This document shows, piece after piece, positions 54,231 to 62,204 of a stretch of DNA of 64,000 bases. The translations under genes and the position numbers were made by a program. The notes beneath the pieces were generated by a model, which saw only the letters and a program-made list of their open reading frames with translations, ran no database searches and had not been told where the DNA came from. The stretch is taken from assembly GCA_012729335.1 (NCBI GenBank), contig JAAYDJ010000021.1:248001-312000 (forward strand), read 5' to 3'. Position 1 is the stretch's first letter. Every line of letters starts with the position of its first letter. Source of the DNA: Bacteroidales bacterium. Its GTDB lineage: Bacteria; Bacteroidota; Bacteroidia; Bacteroidales; Prolixibacteraceae.

Positions 54231-55088
54231 ATGAACTTTCCACCGTTACCCGTTACCCCCGCGATGCTGACCGCCGATACGGCCCGCTACAGGGCGGTTT
54301 GTTCCATGCTCCGTTCCGGCGAACTTTACCGGAAGGCTTTTACCTTCATTGACCTGACGACCCTTAATCCGACCGATACCGTGTCGCATGTGGCTGCATT
54401 CACACAAAAGGTGAATGCCTTCGGGCGGGAGTTTCCGGGGATAGATCCTGTGGCCGCCATCTGTGTTTATCCCAACATGGCCCAGGTGGTCAGGGAGAAT
54501 CTGGCGATTGCGGAAGTGCGGATTGCTGCGGTAGCCGGGGGGTTTCCCTCGTCGATGACCTTTCCGGAGCTGAAGGCGGAAGAGGCCCGGGAGGCTGTGA
54601 CCCGGGGTGCCGGGGAAATCGACATTGTGTTGCCCCTCTGGGCATTCCTCGAGGAGAATTATGACACATGCCACAGGGAGATCGCCATGATCAAGCAGGC
54701 CATTGGCGATGCCCATCTGAAGGTCATTCTGGAGAGCGGCGTTCTGGCCGATCCGGAGAAGATATGGAGGGCTTCGTGGTTATCCCTGGAGGCGGGGGCC
54801 GATTTCATCAAGACCTCGACGGGCAAGATGCCCGTATCGGCCACACCGGAGGCGGCCATTATCATGTGCCACGCCCTGAAATACTGGCATGAAACCACCG
54901 GCATGAAAAAGGGATTCAAGCCTGCCGGGGGCATCTCCACCGCCGCCGACGCCATGGTTTATATGACCATTGTCGAAGATATCCTGGGAAGCGAATGGCT
55001 CTCGAACACCCTGTTCAGAATCGGGGCCAGCCGGCTGGCCAATGACCTGCTGGAAAAAATCACCGGCCAAACGACCGCTTATTTCTGA
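54231..55088 (+). CDS. deoC: Deoxyribose-phosphate aldolase
   Basis: 285 residues. Splits 2-deoxyribose 5-phosphate into glyceraldehyde 3-phosphate and acetaldehyde. The Schiff-base lysine corresponds to Lys164 in LKVILESGVL, and the second lysine to Lys199 in FIKTSTGKMP; the phosphate-binding PAGGIST is near 235. Slightly longer at the N-terminus than E. coli DeoC. Probably cotranscribed with mazG. Confidence 0.94.
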   Translation: MNFPPLPVTPAMLTADTARYRAVCSMLRSGELYRKAFTFIDLTTLNPTDTVSHVAAFTQKVNAFGREFPGIDPVAAICVYPNMAQVVRENLAIAEVRIAAVAGGFPSSMTFPELKAEEAREAVTRGAGEIDIVLPLWAFLEENYDTCHREIAMIKQAIGDAHLKVILESGVLADPEKIWRASWLSLEAGADFIKTSTGKMPVSATPEAAIIMCHALKYWHETTGMKKGFKPAGGISTAADAMVYMTIVEDILGSEWLSNTLFRIGASRLANDLLEKITGQTTAYF

Positions 55089-55156
55089 TTCCCCGGAGGG
55101 TTCCGCGGGCAGGGAACCGGGCATGACCGGAAACCTCCTTCCCGCACCCGGCCTTC

Positions 55157-56131
55157 CTATTTTTTTCTTTCTGTAATGTACACCATCAGGTCAATCAAAG
55201 CATTCCGGGCTTCGTTTTCAGGAAACTCCCTGATGCCCGCAATGGCCTTTTCCCGGAAAAGGTTCATCTGCCCTGTGGCGTAATCCACCCCTCCCTTTTT
55301 GACCACCAGGTCGACCAGTTCCCTGACGGCTTCCGTGTTTTTGTTTTTTCTTTTGATCAGTTGGAGAATCCTCCTTTTTTCTGCGGGTTCAGAATGGTTG
55401 AGCAGATGCAGGAGGGGGAGGGTGATCTTTTTCTCCTTGATGTCGTTACCGGTGGGTTTGCCGATCACGCCCTTTTCCTGGTAATCGAAGATATCGTCCT
55501 TGATTTGAAAGGCAATCCCGGCGTCCTGGCCGATGCGGTGCATTCTTTCGACGATCTCTTTTGAAGCGCCGGTGGAGGCGGCACCGATGGCCATGCTGGT
55601 GGCCATCAGTGAGGCGGTTTTCTTGCGGATGATGTCGTAATAGGTTTCGGTGTCGAGGTCGAGTTTGCGGCTTTTTCTGATCTGAAGGATCTCTCCTTCA
55701 CTCATGTCCTGGACGGCCCTGGAGATGAGGTGCAGGTAGCCATATTGTTCGTGTTTGAGCTGGAGAAGCAGACCCTGGGCCAGGATATAATCCCCGACCA
55801 GCACAGCCAGTTTATTGCGCCACAGGGCGTTCACCGAGAAGAAGCCTCTCCGTTCATACGATTCGTCGACCACATCGTCATGGACCAGCGTCGCCGTATG
55901 GAGCAGTTCTACCGAACAGGCCGCCACCTGCGTCAGTTCATTACTGGTTCCGTGCATGGCCGCAGAAAGAAAGACGAACATGGGCCTGATCTGCTTTCCC
56001 TTTGTCCGGTAAATATACTCCAGAATGGTCCCCAGCAGGGGAATGTCACTCTGCAGTGTCTTCCTGAAGTAAGGCTCAAAACCGGCCAGTTCCTGCCTGA
56101 TAGGAGCCTTTATATGGTCAAGCGATGTCAT
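55157..56131 (-). CDS. All-trans polyprenyl diphosphate synthase
   Basis: 324 residues from the Met at 56131 (MTSLDHIKAPI); the frame is open to 56200, but the extra 23 residues are not family-like. First aspartate-rich motif DDVVD at 85-89 (LVHDDVVDESYERRG), second DDIFD at 212-216 (FQIKDDIFDYQ). The KGKQIRPMFV motif is near 45. It probably makes the octa/nonaprenyl side chain of menaquinone. Chain length cannot be predicted firmly. The gene is divergent from nhaA. Confidence 0.93.
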   Translation of the reverse strand: MTSLDHIKAPIRQELAGFEPYFRKTLQSDIPLLGTILEYIYRTKGKQIRPMFVFLSAAMHGTSNELTQVAACSVELLHTATLVHDDVVDESYERRGFFSVNALWRNKLAVLVGDYILAQGLLLQLKHEQYGYLHLISRAVQDMSEGEILQIRKSRKLDLDTETYYDIIRKKTASLMATSMAIGAASTGASKEIVERMHRIGQDAGIAFQIKDDIFDYQEKGVIGKPTGNDIKEKKITLPLLHLLNHSEPAEKRRILQLIKRKNKNTEAVRELVDLVVKKGGVDYATGQMNLFREKAIAGIREFPENEARNALIDLMVYITERKK

Positions 56132-56276
56132 TTTTTTTTCCCGTTTTACCCTCGTTAAAAAAAAATTGATGAAATTCACCTCCTGAAAATCAGGATGCAC
56201 CTCCTCTTCCGGAATATTTCCTGATCTGATCAGGGTTCATCAGGAAAGAAAGATGGAGCCAAATTAGATAAAAATA

Positions 56277-57587
56277 ATGACGAATGTTTTAAAACCACAA
56301 AAAGTAAGCAGCAGGATCATTGAAATGCTACAGTCGGATGCCCTGGGGGGCATCCTGCTGATGGTCTTTACGGTGATCGCCCTGATATGGGCCAATTCTC
56401 CCTTCAGAGAGAGTTACCATCATCTCTGGCACATCCCTCTGGGACTGGAAATCGGGAGTTTCAAGTTTGAGATCCACCTGCTCCATTTCATCAATGATGC
56501 CCTGATGGCCATCTTTTTTTACATGGTCGGGCTTGAGATCAAGCGTGAGTTTGTGGCAGGGGAGCTGAGCAGCGGCAAGAAGGCCGCATTGCCTGCCCTG
56601 GGCGCCCTGGGCGGAATGATGTTTCCCGCTCTGATCTACCTGGCGGTGGTTTCCCTGCAGGCTGCCGATGGAACCTTCAAAGGCTGGGGAATCCCCATGG
56701 CCACCGATATTGCCTTTTCTCTGGGGATCATCAGCCTGCTGGGCAAAAGAATCCCGCTGGCCCTGAAAGTCTTTCTCGTAGCCCTGGCCATCGTCGATGA
56801 CCTCGGGGCCATCCTGGTCATCGCCATCTTCTATACCTCGGAAATCAACATCGCCTATCTGCTCATCGGACTGGGATTGCTGGGCCTTCTCTTCATTCTG
56901 GAGCGTCTCAATTTCAGAACCATTCTTATTTTTCATCTGGTGGGGGTGGTCATCTGGTATTTCTTTTATGAGTCGGGGGTCCATGCCACCATCGCAGGGG
57001 TACTTTTGGCCCTGGTTACTCCCATGCGGCGTGAACTGGGTCTCCGCACTTTCCTTAAGAAGATCAGAAACCTGGAGTGTGACGAGATCCACGATGACGG
57101 GGAAGGATTGCTCACTGCCAGGCAAAATGCGAAGGTGCAGATGATCAAGAAGCAGATCAAAAAACTGGAGAGTCCTTTGCAGCGACTTGAGCACGACCTT
57201 CATGTGTCGGTCAACTATGTGATCATGCCGGTTTTTGCTCTGGCCAATGCCGGGGTGACCTTCGGGGGAGGATCGGGTGGCTTTACCTCTGTCACCCTGG
57301 CCGTCGCTCTGGGGCTTATGCTCGGTAAACCTCTGGGCATTACCCTGGTGGCCTGGCTCGGGACCAAAGCCGGATGGGCAGAACTGCCCCCCGGCCTCTC
57401 CTGGAAAAACATCTTCGGAGTGGCCCTGCTTGGCGGAATAGGCTTTACCATGGCCATCTTCGTGGCTACCCTCGCCTTTGCCGATGAAGCCCTCCTCAAC
57501 CAGGCCAAACTGGGCATATTCCTCGGCTCCATCCTGGCCGGGCTCACAGGTTTCTTCATCCTCCGGAAGATGTTCCCTGAAAAGTAA
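56277..57587 (+). CDS. nhaA: Na+/H+ antiporter NhaA
   Basis: 436 residues with about 11-12 membrane segments, longer than E. coli NhaA by a charged insert near 265-300 (KKIRNLECDEIHDDGEG). Ion-site residues are conserved: Asp144 in PMATDIAFSLG and Asp174-Asp175 in ALAIVDDLGAILV. An electrogenic antiporter that expels sodium at alkaline pH or high salt, from family knowledge. It stands alone, divergent from the polyprenyl synthase. Confidence 0.95.
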   Translation: MTNVLKPQKVSSRIIEMLQSDALGGILLMVFTVIALIWANSPFRESYHHLWHIPLGLEIGSFKFEIHLLHFINDALMAIFFYMVGLEIKREFVAGELSSGKKAALPALGALGGMMFPALIYLAVVSLQAADGTFKGWGIPMATDIAFSLGIISLLGKRIPLALKVFLVALAIVDDLGAILVIAIFYTSEINIAYLLIGLGLLGLLFILERLNFRTILIFHLVGVVIWYFFYESGVHATIAGVLLALVTPMRRELGLRTFLKKIRNLECDEIHDDGEGLLTARQNAKVQMIKKQIKKLESPLQRLEHDLHVSVNYVIMPVFALANAGVTFGGGSGGFTSVTLAVALGLMLGKPLGITLVAWLGTKAGWAELPPGLSWKNIFGVALLGGIGFTMAIFVATLAFADEALLNQAKLGIFLGSILAGLTGFFILRKMFPEK

Positions 57588-57641
57588 TCCCGCCCCTCAG
57601 CCCCTTCCTCCGCCTGCGAAAGGACCCTGCAAACCATTACC

Positions 57642-57672
57642 TTTCAGGAACCCTCAATTATTTATATATTTG
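57642..57672 (+). promoter_or_regulatory. Putative promoter of the ArsR-led operon
   Basis: TTTC (one mismatch to TTTG) at 57642-57645, a 19-nt spacer, then TATATTTG at 57665-57672. Thirteen nt remain to the ATG at 57686, so the leader would be about 6 nt. Confidence 0.55.
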
Positions 57673-57685
57673 CATTTTTACAGTT

Positions 57686-58006
57686 ATGAGGACAGGAAGC
57701 AGAATACCTGATGCCACGCAACTGGAGAAGGCCGCCGGTGTGTTGAAATCCATTGCGCATCCCATGCGGGTGGCCATCCTTCATCTGCTGGAGGGGGGTA
57801 AGAGAATGACAGTGACCGAGATCCATGTGGATTTGGGGATTGAGCAAGCCACGGCTTCGCATCACCTGGGGATTTTAAAGGACAAAGGGGTGCTTTGTTC
57901 GGTCAGGGAGGGCAAGAACACCCGTTATTTCCTGAAAAATGACCTGTTGAATCAGGTGATAGAGTGTGTGGACCGGTGTACCTGCGAGGAGGGGGAAAAG
58001 CGATAG
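57686..58006 (+). CDS. ArsR-family winged-helix repressor
   Basis: 106 residues. The HTH core is AAGVLKSIAHPMRVAILHLL, then MTVTEIHVDLGIEQATASHHL, and a wing GVLCSVREGKNTRYFL. The C-terminus ends in CVDRCTCEEGEK, with three cysteines (C-x3-C-x-C) that could bind metal. There is no ELCVCDL metal motif in the recognition helix. It leads a run of five genes (HExxH protein, rdgB, porZ, recO) and may regulate the first ones. The inducer is unknown. Confidence 0.9.
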   Translation: MRTGSRIPDATQLEKAAGVLKSIAHPMRVAILHLLEGGKRMTVTEIHVDLGIEQATASHHLGILKDKGVLCSVREGKNTRYFLKNDLLNQVIECVDRCTCEEGEKR

Positions 58007-58038
58007 GCCGGTTCCGGCGGTTCAGGAAAGGAGGGAAT

Positions 58039-58392
58039 ATGATCATTGTCCGCAACAGGTTTTCATCGTGGATATTAGGGAAAAGGTACGGTGCCATGTG
58101 TCTGGTGCCTTTTTTGCTGGTGGCGCCGGGTGTGGATCTCACGCTGGAGGGGGAGACCATGAACCATGAAAGGATTCATGCCCGTCAGCAGTTGGAAATG
58201 GTATGGATTTTCTTTTTCATCTGGTATCTTGTGGAATATCTGGTGCGTTTAATGGCCTGCAAGTCACATGGCCGGGCCTATCTGAACCTCTCCCACGAAC
58301 GGGAGGCTTATGCCCATGCCGGGGATCCCGGTTACCTTACCCATCGCAGGCCGTATGCCTGGCTGAATTATCTTTTCATCCATCCCGAATAG
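58039..58392 (+). CDS. Small membrane protein with HExxH zinc-metalloprotease-like motif
   Basis: 117 residues from ATG 58039 (an upstream TTG/ATG frame to 57964 is not convincing and overlaps ArsR). HERIH at 43-47 lies in GETMNHERIHARQQLEM, between two hydrophobic stretches (about 19-33 and 54-72). A later HEREAYAH (86-93) could supply the third ligand. The layout resembles minimal membrane metallopeptidases, but no family is recognised with certainty. It lies between an ArsR-type gene and rdgB, 3 nt from the latter. Confidence 0.6.
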   Translation: MIIVRNRFSSWILGKRYGAMCLVPFLLVAPGVDLTLEGETMNHERIHARQQLEMVWIFFFIWYLVEYLVRLMACKSHGRAYLNLSHEREAYAHAGDPGYLTHRRPYAWLNYLFIHPE

Positions 58393-58395
58393 ACC

Positions 58396-59001
58396 ATGGA
58401 GCTGGTATTTGCCACCAACAACCGTCACAAGCTTGCTGAAATTGCCGGCATGCTCGACAGCCGTTTCAGGGTGCTGGGGCTTGCCGATATCGGATGTACC
58501 GAGGAGCTCCCCGAAGAGGGGGAGACCCTTGAGGCCAATGCTTCCCAGAAGGCTTTTCATCTTTTTCACCGTTACGGTTATGATTGTTTTGCCGACGATA
58601 CAGGCCTGGAGGTGGAAGCCCTTGGCGGAGAGCCGGGGGTTTATTCGGCCCGGTATGCCGGGCCGGGAAAAGATTCCGGGGAGAACATGGCCCTGCTTTT
58701 ACAAAAAATGGCTGAAATAAATAACCGCCGCGCACGTTTTAGAACTGTCATTTCCCTGGTGAGGGGCGGGGAGGAGCTTCTTTTTGAGGGGATTGCTGAG
58801 GGGGAGATCCTGACCTCCGGAAGGGGATCGGGAGGTTTTGGTTATGATCCTGTATTTCGTCCTGCCGGGTATGACCTCTCCTTTGCCGAATTACCGGCCG
58901 CTGAAAAAAACAGGATCAGCCACCGGGGAAAGGCTTTCAGGAAAATGGTCGCATATCTTTTAGGTGAGCCGGAGATTCCGGCAGATACCATAACAATGTA
59001 A
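58396..59001 (+). CDS. rdgB: XTP/dITP diphosphatase (HAM1/RdgB family)
   Basis: 201 residues. Removes inosine and xanthosine triphosphates from the nucleotide pool. The N-terminal ATNNRHKLAEI motif, DDTGLEVEALGGEPGVYSAR with the catalytic Asp, and GSGGFGYDPVFRP are the family signature, followed by SHRGKAF. Complete. It starts 3 nt after the HExxH gene and porZ follows after 12 nt. Confidence 0.96.
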   Translation: MELVFATNNRHKLAEIAGMLDSRFRVLGLADIGCTEELPEEGETLEANASQKAFHLFHRYGYDCFADDTGLEVEALGGEPGVYSARYAGPGKDSGENMALLLQKMAEINNRRARFRTVISLVRGGEELLFEGIAEGEILTSGRGSGGFGYDPVFRPAGYDLSFAELPAAEKNRISHRGKAFRKMVAYLLGEPEIPADTITM

Positions 59002-59013
59002 TGATTTAATCAG

Positions 59014-61347
59014 ATGAGAATATGGGTTGTGACAGGGGTCCTTCTGGTGATAGCCCTGGGGCTGCAGGCGCAGCCGGCCAACGGGAAATGGCAGGATTAC
59101 CTCTCCTTTGTGAGGGCGGTCAAAGTGGCCGACGCCGGTGACAAGGTGTTTTGTGCCACCGACGGCGGTCTTTTTTATGTGGATACGGAGGGGGGCAGCA
59201 TTCACAAGATCTCTTCAAAAGATGGGCTCAGCGACGTGGGGATCCGCACCATTGCCTGGCACGGGGCCCTGGAGATGCTGGTGGTGGTGTACCGCAACAG
59301 CAATATTGATCTGATCACCGGCAACAGGATTGTCAACCTGGGGGATATCAAGCGGAAGCTCCTCCCGGGCGATAAAACGGTGTACAATGTGATGTTTCAG
59401 GGGGAGCGGGCATATCTGGCCTGTGGTTTTGGTATTGTGGACATCGACCTGCGGGCGGGAGAGATCAGGGGCACTTACGTCATCGGGGAAAACGGGAGCC
59501 AGGTGCGGGTCTTTGATGTGGCGAGCGATGGGCAACAGCTCTATGCGGCTACCGCGAAAGGTCTTCTCACAGCTCCTGTGGGGCATCCCAACCTGCTGGA
59601 TTACCGCAGCTGGAGCCGGCTGGAAACAGTGCCCCATGCCGGGGAGAAGTTCAGTCATCTGGCCATGGTCAACCAGAATCTGGTGGCTGTGTATACGCGT
59701 GATCAGTATGATGGGGATGAGGCCTACCTTTTCTCGGAAGGGGTATGGCGGCGTGTCATGAGGGAGGTTCCCTATTTCAATGATTTGACCGTGGCGGGAA
59801 GTGTGGTGACGGCCACTGGCAGGGAACAGGTTTTTCTTTTTGACACTTCCCTCAGCCTGAGTGGCCGGATCGGTGAGTACCTGGTTGGGGAGACGGCCAT
59901 AAAACCCATCAATCCCTCCTCGGCGGTGGTTTCTGCCGGCGGGAACCTCTGGATAGCCGACCAGGACCACAGCCTGATCAGGGTGACCGCGGGAAAATCT
60001 GAACAGTATCTGCCCGGAGGGCCCCTCAATAATCATGTTTTTTCGCTGGCCACCTATGGAAATCAACTGTGGGTTTCGGCCGGAGGAAGAACCGATCCCT
60101 GGAACAACCAGTTCAGGTCTCCTCTTTTTCAGTGTCTGGAGGAAGGGGAGTGGAGTTATTACAGCAAGCGGGAGTATCCGTCTATGGAAGGTTTCTGGGA
60201 TATCGTGCAGGTGGCGGTAGATCCCCGGGATCCGGGGCGTGTTTATGCGGCCAGTTGGGGTGGGGGCGTCCTGGAGTTCCGCAATGGCAGTTTCGAGAAG
60301 CGTTATGACCACCAGAACAGTCCCCTGCAGACTGCCCTTCCGGAGCAGCCCCAGGACCCCTATACCCGTATCGGGGGCATTGCCTTTGACGCCGCTGGCC
60401 AACTCTGGATCACCAACGCCCAGTCCTCCAAAGGCCTTCACACCCTTTCCCCCTCAGGCGAGTGGAAAAGTTTTGAACTGACAGGTGTTTCCGGCTTCCA
60501 GTATACCATCGGGCAGCTCATCGTGACCAGCGCCGACGACAAGTGGATCATTCTGCCCCGGGGCAGGGATCTTTATGTGGTAGACAAGGAGGGGGCACGC
60601 AAAAAACAGCTTCCGGTGACCTCTTATTTCAATAACGGCGAACAGGAGATCTTCAACAGGATGAATGATGTATACGCCATTACGGAGGATCTGGAGGGTG
60701 AGATCTGGGTAGGGACAAGCCGGGGTGTGGCCGTTTTTGCCAATCCACGCAGAGTATGGAATGAAGATAACTTTTATGCCTATCAGCCCAGTCTGGAACT
60801 GAATGACGGATTATACCATCCGCTTCTGGAGAAGGAGACCGTTACGGCGATCGTGGTGGACGGGGCCAACCGTAAATGGCTGGGGACCCGCAATTCGGGG
60901 CTTTACCTGGTGTCGGAAAGGGGTACTGCCGAGCTGCTTCATTTCAATACCGACAACAGCCCCCTGTTGTCAAACACGATCACCAGCCTGGCGATGCATC
61001 CTGTTTCAGGGGAGTTGTTCATCGGAACCGACCAGGGGCTGATTTCATACCAGGCCGATGCCCCGGCCGGGAGGGAGAATCTGGCGGGGGTCTATGTTTA
61101 TCCCAATCCGGTCAGGGAGAGTTATCACGGGGAAATCACCGTAGCCGGGCTCATGAAGGATACCGATGTGCACATCACCGACATTGCGGGGAACCTGGTT
61201 TTCAAGACCACATCGCTGGGCAGTAAGGTGACCTGGGACGGGAGGAACCTCAATGGGAGACGGGTGGCCACGGGAGTTTACCTGGTATTTTGTGCCGATG
61301 CCACGGGAAATGAGACGCAAATGGCCAAGCTGCTGTTCATCAGATAA
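59014..61347 (+). CDS. porZ: PorZ-like type IX secretion protein (two beta-propellers plus sorting domain)
   Basis: 777 residues, the same size as PorZ of Porphyromonas gingivalis. Signal peptide (GVLLVIALGLQAQ), the opening NGKWQDYLSFVRAVKVADAG typical of PorZ, many propeller blades (WVGTSRGVAVFANP, KWLGTRNSGLYLV, ELFIGTDQGLISYQ), and a C-terminal sorting domain of about 85 residues (VYVYPNPVRE ... GVYLVF ... MAKLLFIR). PorZ presents A-LPS at the cell surface to the T9SS attachment complex. Its presence implies a functional T9SS elsewhere in the genome. Confidence 0.87.
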   Translation: MRIWVVTGVLLVIALGLQAQPANGKWQDYLSFVRAVKVADAGDKVFCATDGGLFYVDTEGGSIHKISSKDGLSDVGIRTIAWHGALEMLVVVYRNSNIDLITGNRIVNLGDIKRKLLPGDKTVYNVMFQGERAYLACGFGIVDIDLRAGEIRGTYVIGENGSQVRVFDVASDGQQLYAATAKGLLTAPVGHPNLLDYRSWSRLETVPHAGEKFSHLAMVNQNLVAVYTRDQYDGDEAYLFSEGVWRRVMREVPYFNDLTVAGSVVTATGREQVFLFDTSLSLSGRIGEYLVGETAIKPINPSSAVVSAGGNLWIADQDHSLIRVTAGKSEQYLPGGPLNNHVFSLATYGNQLWVSAGGRTDPWNNQFRSPLFQCLEEGEWSYYSKREYPSMEGFWDIVQVAVDPRDPGRVYAASWGGGVLEFRNGSFEKRYDHQNSPLQTALPEQPQDPYTRIGGIAFDAAGQLWITNAQSSKGLHTLSPSGEWKSFELTGVSGFQYTIGQLIVTSADDKWIILPRGRDLYVVDKEGARKKQLPVTSYFNNGEQEIFNRMNDVYAITEDLEGEIWVGTSRGVAVFANPRRVWNEDNFYAYQPSLELNDGLYHPLLEKETVTAIVVDGANRKWLGTRNSGLYLVSERGTAELLHFNTDNSPLLSNTITSLAMHPVSGELFIGTDQGLISYQADAPAGRENLAGVYVYPNPVRESYHGEITVAGLMKDTDVHITDIAGNLVFKTTSLGSKVTWDGRNLNGRRVATGVYLVFCADATGNETQMAKLLFIR

Positions 61348-61403
61348 CCGGCAGTGGCCTGCTCCGGACTTCGGAGGGGTCACACTGGTCCAGCCCCTCA
61401 GCC

Positions 61404-62129
61404 ATGCTCGAAAAAAACCGCGCCATAGTGCTTCACACGGTCAGGTATGGAGAAAAAAGCCTGATTGTGAACCTGTACACCGAAAAATCGGGCCGCCAGG
61501 CAGCCATCCTCAATGCGGCCAGGGGTACCGGTCCGAAAAATAAAGCCGCTTTCCTTCAACCTCTTTTTCTGGTGGAAACTGAAAGTTACGTCCACAAAAA
61601 CCGGGAGTTGCAGCGGATCAAAGAAGTACGGCTGACCACCCCTTACCTGCACATTCCCTTTGAGGTCAGGAAATCGGCTCAGGTGCTGTTTCTGGCAGAG
61701 GTACTGCGCAAAGTGCTGCTTGAAGAGGCGGGCAATCAAGCCCTCTTTGACTTTATGGAGAGCGCACTTCTCTACTTCGATATGATGGAACTGGGGACTT
61801 CCGGATTCCATCTTTGGTTTTTGGTACGGCTGACAGGATACCTGGGAATTTACCCCCGGGAAGTAGCCGGGGAACATCTGTGGTTTGATATGAAAAAGGG
61901 CACATTTGTCCACTCTGAACCCCTCCATCCCGGCTTTATGGACCGGGAGACCACCGCCCTTCTGCGCAGGATCATGGCTTTGAATATCAAGGATCTGCAT
62001 ACCCTGAAGATGACCCCGGATCAACGCAGTGAGCTGATTGTCAAGATTCTGGAATATCTCCACTATCATTTCGGGAATTTGCAGTCACTAAACTCCCTGC
62101 CCGTTTTAAAAGAGATGTTCCATGATTGA
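61404..62129 (+). CDS. recO: DNA repair protein RecO
   Basis: 241 residues. RecFOR-pathway protein that loads RecA on SSB-coated DNA. An N-terminal OB fold (NRAIVLHTVRYGEKSLIVNLYTEKSGRQAAIL) and a helical C-terminus (TGYLGIYPRE, then LEYLHYHFGNLQSLNSLPVL) match the Bacteroidota-type RecO, which lacks zinc cysteines. Follows porZ after 56 nt, an association I recall from other Bacteroidota. Likely the last gene of the ArsR-led run. Confidence 0.92.
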   Translation: MLEKNRAIVLHTVRYGEKSLIVNLYTEKSGRQAAILNAARGTGPKNKAAFLQPLFLVETESYVHKNRELQRIKEVRLTTPYLHIPFEVRKSAQVLFLAEVLRKVLLEEAGNQALFDFMESALLYFDMMELGTSGFHLWFLVRLTGYLGIYPREVAGEHLWFDMKKGTFVHSEPLHPGFMDRETTALLRRIMALNIKDLHTLKMTPDQRSELIVKILEYLHYHFGNLQSLNSLPVLKEMFHD

Positions 62130-62154
62130 ATGAAAGGAATAATTTCTACATTTG
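62125..62154 (+). promoter_or_regulatory. Putative promoter of the aminotransferase-like gene
   Basis: ATTG at 62125-62128, an 18-nt spacer, then TACATTTG at 62147-62154; a fair match to TTTG/TAnnTTTG. The predicted leader before ATG 62205 is about 44 nt. It overlaps the end of recO. Confidence 0.55.
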
Positions 62155-62204
62155 TTTGTTGTTAACGGATCCAAACAAAACTGGAGAAAAACGCAGGTTA
62201 CCTT

